This document shows, piece after piece, positions 1 to 8,092 of a stretch of 64,000 bases of DNA (within the stretch, counting starts at the first letter, position 1; each line of letters begins with the position of its first letter). A program made the translations under genes and the position numbers. Source of the DNA: CAZEQK01 sp964514395 (GTDB lineage Bacteria > Bacillota > Bacilli > Tepidibacillales > Tepidibacillaceae); contig CAZEQK010000004.1 of the NCBI GenBank assembly GCA_964514395.1, positions 65,636 to 129,635 on the forward strand, given 5' to 3'. Under the pieces are notes generated by a model. It did not search any database, was not told the origin of the DNA, and saw only the letters and a program-made list of their open reading frames with translations.

Positions 1-1002
1 CTCGAGTGCTCTATTATAGTCATCAGTTTTATTATTATTTATTTCAACTATTTTTTCTGCAGCTCTGTTTTCAATTTCAGACATCAAGTAAGGATAACTA
101 TCATATGCCTTTTTTAGTGAAGTTGAAAAAGACGCTTTAATATCAAAGGTTAGAGCATCATCATATTCATTTTTTGTGATATATTTCATTTCAAGCATCC
201 TACTTAGAACCAATTTCTGACGATCCTTCGCTAATTCATAACCCTTATCATCAAAGCCATTAGAATTAAATGAAGAATAAGCAGTTGGACGTTGAGGTAT
301 GCCTGCTAAGAAGGCCGATTCAGCAAGATTTAATTCCTTGGCATCAATATTAAAATAACCTCTTGAAGCTGCTTGAATTCCATAAACGTTATTTAAATTA
401 GCCGCTTTACCAAATGGGATTTTATTAATATAAGCGGTAAATATTTGTTTTTTCGATAAAATTCTTTCAATTCTCAGGGCTAAGAAAATTTCCTTTGCCT
501 TCCTTTTATAGGTTTGATCAAAAGAAAGAAAGCTATTCTTTGCTAATTGCTGGGTTATTGTACTACCACCTGTTTGGACATTACTGTGAAGTAACTGTTG
601 TAGCATGGCTCTTGATAAGGATTTAATATTTATACCATGGTGATGCCAAAAATCACTATCTTCGATTGATATAAAAGCATCAACAACATATTTTGGAATT
701 TCATTGTATTGAATGAAACGTCTATCTTCATTCGCTCTTAGCATACCTATCAATTGTAAATTATTATCGTTTTCATTTTTATTAGAAAAATAGGCAAAGC
801 CTGTGAGATCGTTCTTGAATACAGTGCTGTTTATTTCTTGAGGGCTTCTTATAGGATCATCTTTTATTAAAGCAGCTACTAATCCAGAAAAAGCTCCGAC
901 TCCGAAAAATAGGCTTAAAACAAGCACCATACTTATAAATTTAATAATATTTAAAAACTTACTCGATTGTTTATTTGATTTTTTTCGCTTTTTCTGCGCC
1001 AT
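1..1002 (-). CDS. Class A penicillin-binding protein, 5' part only (cut by window edge)
   Basis: Bifunctional cell-wall synthase that polymerises lipid II and cross-links peptidoglycan at the outer face of the membrane. The 334 codons present begin with a basic cytoplasmic tail (MAQKKRKKSNKQ), then one membrane segment (about residues 20-45), then the GT51 glycosyltransferase domain. Visible motifs are EDSDFWHHHGI, which holds the catalytic Glu of the EDxxFxxHxG signature, and GGSTITQQLAKN. The transpeptidase domain lies beyond position 1. ATG at 1002 follows an AAGGGGG ribosome binding site. Divergent from the tyrS T-box. PBP1A-like is a fair label, but the exact paralogue cannot be fixed without the C-terminus. 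Confidence 0.93.
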   Translation of the reverse strand, partial: MAQKKRKKSNKQSSKFLNIIKFISMVLVLSLFFGVGAFSGLVAALIKDDPIRSPQEINSTVFKNDLTGFAYFSNKNENDNNLQLIGMLRANEDRRFIQYNEIPKYVVDAFISIEDSDFWHHHGINIKSLSRAMLQQLLHSNVQTGGSTITQQLAKNSFLSFDQTYKRKAKEIFLALRIERILSKKQIFTAYINKIPFGKAANLNNVYGIQAASRGYFNIDAKELNLAESAFLAGIPQRPTAYSSFNSNGFDDKGYELAKDRQKLVLSRMLEMKYITKNEYDDALTFDIKASFSTSLKKAYDSYPYLMSEIENRAAEKIVEINNNKTDDYNRALE

Positions 1003-1139
1003 TTTATATTCCCCCTTAATTCGCTTATTATTATAGCATAAAATACTAAAGGTTAAAGTCTTGTTTATTATTAATAATACTATTACATATATTTTCCACT
1101 ATTTCGATTTTTCAAACAATATAGTTATTTTTAGCTTGG

Positions 1140-1168
1140 TTGACATTGTAACAGATATATGATAAAGA
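1140..1168 (+). promoter_or_regulatory. Possible sigma-A promoter for the tyrS T-box
   Basis: TTGACA at 1140-1145 and TAAAGA at 1163-1168 are 17 bases apart. The -35 is perfect and the -10 weak. Transcription from about 1175 would give a leader of roughly 310 bases, longer than the T-box needs, so a nearer start is possible. Confidence 0.4.
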
Positions 1169-1244
1169 TTATTATTAATAATAAAGAAATTTTCTATTAA
1201 ATTAGACGATTAAAATTGTATAAAAGTTGCTTTAAAATAGTGAT

Positions 1245-1454
1245 GAAAGTAGATAGTAAGCGTTAATTATCTATACAGAGAGTTGGTGGTAGGTGCAAAC
1301 CAACAGATGATTACTAGCTGAATTACACTACTAGAGCTGAGTAGATATTTATCACTCCGGTTATGCCGTTATCAAAGGAAGATAGGAGCTTTGCTTCTAA
1401 ATTAGGGTGGTACCGCGTATAACCACGTCCCTATATGGGGGGCGTGGTTTTTTT
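1245..1454 (+). promoter_or_regulatory. T-box riboswitch (tRNA-Tyr) with terminator
   Basis: The invariant T-box sequence AGGGTGGTACCGCG is at 1404-1417. It is followed by an intrinsic terminator whose arms are AACCACG (1421-1427) and CGTGGTT (1443-1449), then a T run. Upstream, a Stem I region has GGTGGTAGGTGCAAACCAAC in its distal part, and a Stem III-like CCGGTTATGCCGTTATC precedes the T-box. A TAC codon at 1324-1326, in the GAATTACAC context, is the likely tyrosine specifier. Uncharged tRNA-Tyr would pair with specifier and T-box and allow read-through into tyrS. Confidence 0.93.
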
Positions 1455-1489
1455 TAATTCTAGAAAAATTTAATTATGGAGGACTAATG

Positions 1490-2749
1490 ATGGAAAAAAA
1501 AGACTTTGGGCTTACAAAAGAGCAATTGTTAGAGCTAGAAAGACAATGGAATATACTTAGTCGCGGAGCAGCAGAAATTATTCCAGAAAACGAATTTAAA
1601 GATAAGCTTGCTACATCAATTAAGAAAGAGAAGCCATTGAAAATTAAATTAGGATTAGATCCATCTGCACCAGACATTCATATAGGGCATACTGTTGTTT
1701 TGCAAAAGCTTAGACAGTTTCAAGACCTTGGACATATTGTCCAATTACTAATTGGTGACTTTACTGGTCAAATTGGAGATCCATCTGGTAAATCAGAAAC
1801 AAGAAAACAGCTAACTACTGAAGAGGTAAAGGTTAATGCAGAAACCTATGTGAATCAATTATATAAGGTATTAGATCCTGATAAGACAAAAGTTTATTAT
1901 AATAGTTCTTGGCTAGCACCACTTAATTTTGCTGATGTAGTTAGACTAGCAGCTAAAACAACGGTAGCAAGAATGCTCGAACGAGATGATTTTGAAAAAA
2001 GATTTAAAGGAAATCTTCCGATAAGCATTCATGAGTTCTTTTATCCTTTGATGCAAGGGTATGATTCTGTTGCATTGGAAACAGACGTTGAATTAGGTGG
2101 AACGGATCAAAAATTTAATTTATTGATGGGACGTCATTTACAAAAAGAGTACAGCCAAGATCAACAAGCGATTTTAATGCTACCACTTCTTGAAGGATTA
2201 GATGGGGTACAAAAAATGAGCAAAAGTTTAGGTAATTACATTGGGATTGATGAAGAACCTAATCAGATTTATGGAAAAGCTATGTCTATACCTGATGAGT
2301 TGATGGTCAAATATTTTCAACTAGTTACTGATCTTCCACATGATGAAATTGCGTTAATCATTGCCGACCTAGAAAACAATAATCTCCATCCAAGGGATGC
2401 TAAAATGAAAATGGCATATACTTTAGTGAGGATGTATCATGGGGAAGAGGCTGCAAGAGAAGCTGAAAACAATTTTAAAAATGTGTTCCAAAAAGGATCA
2501 TTACCTGATGATATACCAGTAAAACAGTTAGATAGTAGTTTATTGGAGAATGGGAAAGTGTGGATTGTGAAGTTAATTGTGGAAATCGGTTTAGTTCCTT
2601 CTAATGGGGAAGGAAGAAGAATGGTAAAGCAGGGTGCAGTTAAAATTAATGAAGAAAAAATAGAGAATCTTGATTTAGAAATCGTCGTAGAAGATGGGAT
2701 GATTATACAGGTAGGAAAGAGGAAATTTGCGAAAATAGCTCTAAAATAA
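1490..2749 (+). CDS. tyrS: Tyrosyl-tRNA synthetase (TyrZ-like subtype)
   Basis: Class I aminoacyl-tRNA synthetase that charges tRNA-Tyr in the cytoplasm. HIGH lies in PDIHIGHTVV at about residues 64-67 and KMSKS at 243-247. The C-terminal 60-70 residues form an S4-like RNA-binding domain. The wording around HIGH (LGLDPSAPDIHIGH) and LIGDFTGQIGDPSGKS resembles the TyrZ type that some Bacilli carry beside TyrS. Two tandem ATGs exist (1487, 1490). GGAGG at 1478-1482 sits 7 bases before 1490 and only 4 before 1487, so 1490 is preferred. Expression is governed by the T-box immediately upstream. It converges on rpsD. Confidence 0.95.
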   Translation: MEKKDFGLTKEQLLELERQWNILSRGAAEIIPENEFKDKLATSIKKEKPLKIKLGLDPSAPDIHIGHTVVLQKLRQFQDLGHIVQLLIGDFTGQIGDPSGKSETRKQLTTEEVKVNAETYVNQLYKVLDPDKTKVYYNSSWLAPLNFADVVRLAAKTTVARMLERDDFEKRFKGNLPISIHEFFYPLMQGYDSVALETDVELGGTDQKFNLLMGRHLQKEYSQDQQAILMLPLLEGLDGVQKMSKSLGNYIGIDEEPNQIYGKAMSIPDELMVKYFQLVTDLPHDEIALIIADLENNNLHPRDAKMKMAYTLVRMYHGEEAAREAENNFKNVFQKGSLPDDIPVKQLDSSLLENGKVWIVKLIVEIGLVPSNGEGRRMVKQGAVKINEEKIENLDLEIVVEDGMIIQVGKRKFAKIALK

Positions 2750-2801
2750 TTGAAGTTGCTAAATTTTCAAAATCACCAATAGTTGTCTCTGCCTAAAAAC
2801 T

Positions 2802-2842
2802 AAAGCATCCAATGATTTTCATTGGATGCTTTACATTTTTTT
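2802..2842 (+). terminator. Intrinsic terminator of tyrS
   Basis: A 14-base perfect stem (AAAGCATCCAATGA against TCATTGGATGCTTT) is followed by about ten Ts. It lies between convergent tyrS and rpsD. On the other strand the T tract is poor, so it acts mainly on tyrS. Confidence 0.9.
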
Positions 2843-2850
2843 TTTGATGA

Positions 2851-3456
2851 TTAAAGTTTTCTAGAGTAGTACTCAACGATTAACTTTTCGTTAATTTCTT
2901 GAGGTAATTCTGAACGATCAGGTAATCGAATGAATTTACCTTCTAGTGCATTGTCGTCAAAAGTAACATATTCAGGTAAGTAGTTGCGTTCTTCTAATGC
3001 ATCTTTAACAACCTGCAAATTACGGCTTTTTTCGCGAAGACCGATTACATCACCAGGCTTAACTTGGTAAGATGGGATGTCTACTTTTTTACCATTAACT
3101 GTAACATGCCCATGATTAACTAATTGGCGTGAACCATGTCTTGTTCTTGATAAACCCATACGATAAACAAGATTGTCTAAACGACTTTCTAGAAGAACCA
3201 TGAAGTTTTCACCAACAACACCTGACATTTTGCTAGCTTTTACAAATAGGTTAGCAAATTGTTTTTCTACTAATCCGTACATATGGCGAAGCTTTTGCTT
3301 CTCATTTAATTGAAGTCCATATTCGCTTAGCTTTTTACGTTGTCCTGGTCCATGTTGTCCTGGAGGATAAGGTTTTTTCAATTCCTTACCTGTACCAGTT
3401 AATGAAATACCTACTCTTCTACTTAATTTGTGTTTTGGTCCTGTGTAACGTGCCAT
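2851..3456 (-). CDS. rpsD: 30S ribosomal protein S4
   Basis: Primary 16S rRNA-binding protein that nucleates assembly of the 30S body. The 201-residue product starts MARYTGPKHKLSRRVG. It has the S4 N-domain followed by the S4 RNA-binding domain (SRLDNLVYRMGLSRTRHGSRQLVNHGHVTVNGKKV). There are no Zn-binding cysteines in the N-domain, as in the C-minus form of S4. An in-frame TTG at 3465 is only 3 bases from the GAGGGG ribosome binding site, so ATG at 3456 (12 bases away) is taken. The gene is alone in its transcription unit, with its own promoter and a long leader that probably mediates S4 autoregulation. Confidence 0.97.
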   Translation of the reverse strand: MARYTGPKHKLSRRVGISLTGTGKELKKPYPPGQHGPGQRKKLSEYGLQLNEKQKLRHMYGLVEKQFANLFVKASKMSGVVGENFMVLLESRLDNLVYRMGLSRTRHGSRQLVNHGHVTVNGKKVDIPSYQVKPGDVIGLREKSRNLQVVKDALEERNYLPEYVTFDDNALEGKFIRLPDRSELPQEINEKLIVEYYSRKL

Positions 3457-3479
3457 ATTAAACAAAAACCCCTCTCAAA

Positions 3480-3615
3480 AAATTTTAGGTCGGTCTAATA
3501 TGACGTGCCCATTTTGCTGTCATAGGTTAAGGGTAGTGCTGACCTAAGACTTATAAGTAAAAATCAGCCGCGACTTTTAAGTACAAAGTGGGCGAGGGTG
3601 CACACGTCTAAATAT
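3480..3615 (-). promoter_or_regulatory. Structured rpsD 5' leader, putative S4-binding autoregulatory RNA
   Basis: Read on the minus strand, an outer helix can form between GACGTG (3603-3608) and CACGTC (3502-3507). It continues with GCCCA.TTTG against CAAAATGGGC (3507-3516 with 3584-3593). Inside it, TTAGGTC (complement of 3541-3547) can pair perfectly with GACCTAA (complement of 3485-3491), just upstream of the ribosome binding site. Firmicute rpsD leaders are known to bind S4 and repress their own translation. The assignment rests on position and this base pairing. Confidence 0.7.
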
Positions 3616-3652
3616 AACCATTAATTATTTTGCTACCCATATTCCAAACTAT

Positions 3653-3682
3653 ATAATAAAACTTTTTGGTTAAGAAAGTCAA
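3653..3682 (-). promoter_or_regulatory. rpsD promoter (sigma-A type)
   Basis: On the minus strand TTGACT (3677-3682) and TATTAT (3653-3658) are separated by 18 bases. The predicted start is about 35-40 bases before the first leader helix. Confidence 0.75.
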
Positions 3683-3699
3683 GTTAAATCTGTTTTTTA

Positions 3700-5955
3700 T
3701 TAATAAGATGTAGCTTTATTTTCTTGGTACTGATTTCTTACAGATAAGAAGCGATAAAAGGTAACTGCTGCAACCGCTCTAGTTACTTCTTGTTTAGGAT
3801 GAAAATGTAATCCATCGCCGTGCATAATGTCAAGACTTGATACAATTGCTATTTGACCTGGATACTTAGATTTAATCTGGTCATCATATTTATAAATGAA
3901 TAAATCTTTTGTTTGAGATAATTTTTCATAGCCAAGGGCTCTAACAATGAATTGTGCCAGTTCTTCACGACTAACCGGTTCATTAGGGTTAAACTTCTCA
4001 TCCTTATTTATGGAAATCAAGTTTAATTTCACTGCTTCTTCAACATATGGGGAATACTTCGATTGTAACGATACATCTTTAAATGTAGCCTTAGAATAGT
4101 TAAATAATGGATAAAATCTTCCGCCGCTAGATGCCATTAGAAACATTTTTACTAATTCTCCACGAGTTAGTTTACTGTTTGGTAGGACTTTGCCGTTTTT
4201 TACGTCTAATGCATTATAGTCAACCATTAACTGAAGCTCTTTCTCTGCCCAGTTTCCTTCAATATCGGTTGGCTTCGTAGTTTGGACAAGGTTCCCGTCT
4301 TCTCGATTTCTCCATTTCCCTGTGGTGGCATCTAAAAATGTTGCTGAGCTGTAGGTATTAGATGGTTTATAAACGAGAATTGCTTTTCGTTTTGTGTTAG
4401 AGTCAGCTTTTGATGGATCTATTATTGGTGCAATATATACTAATTCTAAGTGAGTGTTATTTAGGATCATTTTTTTTGCTTCATTCTTATCCATTAATGT
4501 TGGTAATTGTTCAGGGTATTTTGTCATACTCCATTGCATACTATAATTATTTACACTATGGTTTATTAGACTAATAGAAACGTTGATGCTATCTCTTTCC
4601 GTAGGAACACCGTTTACTAATCTTTTGAAGATAAAGAATATTCTATCCTGTACACCTATATTGTTTTGACTTTGATTCGCGAAATATATTTGATTTGCCT
4701 TGGAAGGGGCGAGCTTTTTAACGGTATCCATTGCCAACTCTTTTGCCTGATCATAGGATATTTTAGGTTGAGTATTATTATCAGTAGACGTTACAGGTAT
4801 ATCATGATAATAATTAAGAATTTGGCCAGTTATAGCATCGATTGTCATGCTACCATAATTGACTCTTACATTTGAATTTTTATCTTGAGTTTGCCAATTA
4901 ATACTCCACATACCGTGATTTGTCATGTAGCTATTTGAGCTGTAGTTGACACCTTTGATATCTGGATTTATTACATGAAAGTAATTAAAATAATTCTTGG
5001 CTATAGTTAATACTTCATCCTGAGTTAGTTCCTTTCCATCCTCTTTTGGTGGGTTAGCTAATGGTTTATCCGCGATAGGGGAATAATCGGTATCAGCTTT
5101 ATTCTGATTTGGATAGAAATATTGCTCACCAGTTTTTGCATTTATCATTACTGGGGTTATGGATCCAATAAAGGTTAAAAAGGGAGTGGGACTTTCATTT
5201 GTTACCTTATTACTATATGGAAAAATGTATATTGGATTCATATTCAAATAATTCGTATATTGCTGTTTCGCCTCATCTAATGAAATATGTTGAAGGTTTG
5301 AATCAAACTCCACATCATTGTCATAGTTAAAACGGAAACTGGTAACGATTCCGTTTCCATTAACCTGAATATTTAAATGAACATCATCAAATGGTATACC
5401 ATTGACCAGATATCGGTATGAAAAACTATAATATATCGGTCCACTTAAAGAAGGCATATAATTATCCAAATAATTATTATCTATTTCAATTTTGTCAAAC
5501 AGACTTGGATAAAATTGTTGGATGTATTTATCGGCAATCTCTTTTGCTTGATCTAAAGATACTTTAGCTGGGAATAGCACATTTTTAGACGAATAGTGAT
5601 AAGCATTAACATTCATTATTTCTCCAGTTTCTGAATCGATAGCTACACCAATATTTGAGGAATGGTTATTTTCATCCTGTGACGACCAATTGATATTCCA
5701 TACAGTATGCTTTGTATTACCCCAAGTAGTGTTAAAATAAATATTTGTCACTTTGTAGGAATCAGGTATATTAATAGATTTTTTTACTAGAGAAATGGCA
5801 TCATCCTTTTGGATTTTTGGTGTTATTAAGCTTTGATTGCTATTGCTTGTAGTTGGTGTAGCATTTCCAACAGCAAAGGTATCTACAGGTAAAATTGAAA
5901 CAATTAACATGGAAATGATCAAAATTGTAATCATTTTGGTTCTAGTTTTTTTCAT
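3700..5955 (-). CDS. Secreted YcdB/YcdC-type repeat protein with three SLH domains
   Basis: Large exported surface protein, 751 residues. A Sec signal peptide (MKKTRTKMITILIISMLIVS, cleavage near DTFAVG) is followed by repeated PepSY-like/YcdB-YcdC modules. Each has the pattern 'A.E.A..IA..Y...F' then 'W.I.W..Q..N' and 'V.IDS.TGEI', seen near residues 60-110, 130-280, 310-400 and 405-550. The C-terminal 180 residues are three SLH domains (WAEKELQLMVDYNALD; YVEEAVKLNLISINKDEKFNP; QIAIVSSLDIMHGDG), which normally bind pyruvylated secondary cell-wall polymer. Domain function beyond anchoring is unknown. GGAGAGGAG lies just before the ATG. No neighbour forms an obvious operon with it. Confidence 0.82.
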   Translation of the reverse strand: MKKTRTKMITILIISMLIVSILPVDTFAVGNATPTTSNSNQSLITPKIQKDDAISLVKKSINIPDSYKVTNIYFNTTWGNTKHTVWNINWSSQDENNHSSNIGVAIDSETGEIMNVNAYHYSSKNVLFPAKVSLDQAKEIADKYIQQFYPSLFDKIEIDNNYLDNYMPSLSGPIYYSFSYRYLVNGIPFDDVHLNIQVNGNGIVTSFRFNYDNDVEFDSNLQHISLDEAKQQYTNYLNMNPIYIFPYSNKVTNESPTPFLTFIGSITPVMINAKTGEQYFYPNQNKADTDYSPIADKPLANPPKEDGKELTQDEVLTIAKNYFNYFHVINPDIKGVNYSSNSYMTNHGMWSINWQTQDKNSNVRVNYGSMTIDAITGQILNYYHDIPVTSTDNNTQPKISYDQAKELAMDTVKKLAPSKANQIYFANQSQNNIGVQDRIFFIFKRLVNGVPTERDSINVSISLINHSVNNYSMQWSMTKYPEQLPTLMDKNEAKKMILNNTHLELVYIAPIIDPSKADSNTKRKAILVYKPSNTYSSATFLDATTGKWRNREDGNLVQTTKPTDIEGNWAEKELQLMVDYNALDVKNGKVLPNSKLTRGELVKMFLMASSGGRFYPLFNYSKATFKDVSLQSKYSPYVEEAVKLNLISINKDEKFNPNEPVSREELAQFIVRALGYEKLSQTKDLFIYKYDDQIKSKYPGQIAIVSSLDIMHGDGLHFHPKQEVTRAVAAVTFYRFLSVRNQYQENKATSY

Positions 5956-6104
5956 ATGAACTCCTCTCCTTGCTTAAAATATTTTTTTCATTTACTTAGA
6001 CGGAGTTAAAATGTAAATTGTTCCAATTTTTTTGAAAAAGATGATAAATTGATTACAGTACTTTTTATTTTAATGTGTTAAAATAACGTAAGGAGGTGGT
6101 CTAT

Positions 6105-7424
6105 CTGCATAAGAAAAAAATGTTTATTATTCTATTTGTTATAGCAATCATAAGTTTTATTCCTTTAGCCAGTTGTACAATCGAAAACTTTAATAAGCCA
6201 GTTACTAATGACCCTCCAGTAAATTATTTAAATACGGATGAATGGAATAAAGCTAAAGATGTAGAACAGACCTATGATATTAATTCTTTATATAATTTAA
6301 CGGCCCCTCCAAAGCTAGAAGAATTATTATTGAATAGTATTTTTATTAAGCATGAAATAGAGAATCATCTGCCATATTTATATGGTTATAGTCCCGATGG
6401 TCATTATGCAGCTTTTATCTATTACGTTGATAATAAGGATAAGGGCTTTCTTGTACAAATATTCGATACTTTATCAGGTAATGTTACATACTCTGTTTTA
6501 ATACCAGATGATGATAAAATGGTTGAATCGAGAGAGTTTGCATTAGCAAAGGAAGTATTGGATAAAGGTTTTCACATTCAAATTACTCCTGATAAGTTGG
6601 GTTTTCAAGATGGGATGGAATATAAAATTAACGATGAAACATGGTATTTTCAAGAAGAAAAAAATGAATCTAATTCCTTTATGAGAATAGCGAATAATAA
6701 AACGAAAAATTATTGGTTATTACTTGAAGACAAAAATATCTCATTTAAAGAGAAGCCAATAGAGATGTTCACCTTTCCAGGAAAGCCAGACTTTATTACA
6801 TTTATTATTCATCAAAATCTCTTTAATAAAAACCCAAACATTGATTTCACACCAGTATTTATAAAATTGGCTAATATAAATGCATATAATAGCACTGATG
6901 GGAAAAGAAGAGAAGCTGATATTTGGCTGTATGGAAACTTTAGTTTTATTTATAATCAATGGAATACAGGAAGCCAGACAGGGTTTATTGCAACTATTCC
7001 ATCTAATAATGTAAGTGATGGTAATACAAAACAGACAGAGGAAAATAAAGTGAATCAGACTGGTGGAACGAATTCTAGCCAAGAAAACGTTGGTCAGACA
7101 AACCAAATAATGAAGACTGAAGTTAATAAGATGGATAAGGCTACTGTTGATCAGTGGATATATTTAGATTATGAAGGTAAGATGCAATGGTATGGAAATG
7201 CTCGAGGAATATTCAATGCTGAAACAAAGCCGATACAACCAAATAATCATTTATTTTATTACCATATACAGGTGATACCGGCTATTAATAGTGAAGCGAT
7301 GCAATATTTCGTTGTGGATCAATATGATAAAAATACAAATGAACTGTTAAGAACGATTGAATTTAAATGGGACGATAAGACAGAGAATTTAGTACCAATC
7401 CAAAAAATTCAAACCTATGAATAA
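6105..7424 (+). CDS. Putative lipoprotein of unknown function
   Basis: The N-terminus has the lipoprotein pattern: basic HKKK, a hydrophobic stretch (MFIILFVIAIISFIPL) and the lipobox LASC. The mature protein is about 415 residues, soluble-looking, with a Gln/Asn/Thr-rich linker around residues 300-345 and no catalytic motif I recognise. Start choice is unusual. AAGGAGG (6090-6096) overlaps the upstream in-frame GTG (6096), lies 8 bases before an in-frame CTG (6105) and 23 bases before the first ATG (6120). CTG gives ideal spacing and a normal signal peptide, so I place the start there. It heads a probable operon with the phosphatase and diguanylate cyclase genes that follow at 33 and 20 bases. 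Confidence 0.7.
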   Translation: MHKKKMFIILFVIAIISFIPLASCTIENFNKPVTNDPPVNYLNTDEWNKAKDVEQTYDINSLYNLTAPPKLEELLLNSIFIKHEIENHLPYLYGYSPDGHYAAFIYYVDNKDKGFLVQIFDTLSGNVTYSVLIPDDDKMVESREFALAKEVLDKGFHIQITPDKLGFQDGMEYKINDETWYFQEEKNESNSFMRIANNKTKNYWLLLEDKNISFKEKPIEMFTFPGKPDFITFIIHQNLFNKNPNIDFTPVFIKLANINAYNSTDGKRREADIWLYGNFSFIYNQWNTGSQTGFIATIPSNNVSDGNTKQTEENKVNQTGGTNSSQENVGQTNQIMKTEVNKMDKATVDQWIYLDYEGKMQWYGNARGIFNAETKPIQPNNHLFYYHIQVIPAINSEAMQYFVVDQYDKNTNELLRTIEFKWDDKTENLVPIQKIQTYE

Positions 7425-7457
7425 TGTAATTAATTAATGATAAATGGAGTTATTAAT

Positions 7458-8072
7458 ATGGAAACAATCGTTTATTTGGTAAGACATGGAGAGACAGATT
7501 GGAATAGGGAAAGAAGATTTCAAGGACAAAAGGATATTCCCTTAAATCAATACGGTAAGCGACAGGCAAACAAATTAGCGGATTATTTTGTAATTAAAAA
7601 ATTTTCTATTGACTCAATTTATTCTAGTGATTTAAAACGGGCAGTATTAACTGCAGAATTTATAGCAATGAAGTTGAATCATATCGTTCATGTTCATTAT
7701 GGTCTAAGAGAAAGAAATTTTGGAGATTTAGAAGGGAAAAAGATAGATGATATTAAGCAGCATAATCCAGGAATAAATTTAGCAAATATTGATCAATACA
7801 AGGACCTAAATATTGAAGAATATAATGCGTTTAAATCAAGGATTTATCATACTATTTTAAATATATCTGAGAATCATATTGGAGATCAAGTTGTAATTGT
7901 ATGCCATGGTGCTGCTATAAATGCATTCCTACATGAAGTTTCAGAGGGTAATATGGGGTCAGGTAAGACGAAAATAGATAATACGAGCATTACAACGGTT
8001 GTATATAATCACAGAAAAAGTCAATGGAAGATTGAAAATGTGAATGATTTGACTCACATTGATGTAATTTAA
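7458..8072 (+). CDS. Histidine phosphatase (phosphoglycerate mutase-like) family protein
   Basis: Cytoplasmic phosphatase/mutase-fold enzyme of 204 residues. The phospho-histidine motif LVRHGETDWN is near the N-terminus and the second catalytic histidine is in VCHGAAINAFLH near residue 155. The ERNFGDLEG segment is typical of the branch. An upstream ATG at 7437 has no ribosome binding site, whereas GGAG (7446-7449) lies 8 bases before 7458. The substrate cannot be read from sequence; relatives include PhoE-type broad phosphatases and alpha-ribazole phosphatase. The cobalamin locus has its own copy (37467-38042), so a different substrate is likely here. Middle gene of the lipoprotein-phosphatase-GGDEF operon. 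Confidence 0.85.
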   Translation: METIVYLVRHGETDWNRERRFQGQKDIPLNQYGKRQANKLADYFVIKKFSIDSIYSSDLKRAVLTAEFIAMKLNHIVHVHYGLRERNFGDLEGKKIDDIKQHNPGINLANIDQYKDLNIEEYNAFKSRIYHTILNISENHIGDQVVIVCHGAAINAFLHEVSEGNMGSGKTKIDNTSITTVVYNHRKSQWKIENVNDLTHIDVI

Positions 8073-8092
8073 AATGGGAAGAAGGAAATGGA

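Noticed and set aside
1003..1139. AT-rich gap between the penicillin-binding protein gene and the T-box promoter
   Set aside because: No RNA motif or ORF seen; only divergent promoter space.
6741..7106. 121-codon frame opposite the lipoprotein gene
   Set aside because: Antisense shadow; the plus-strand frame has the signal peptide and normal composition.
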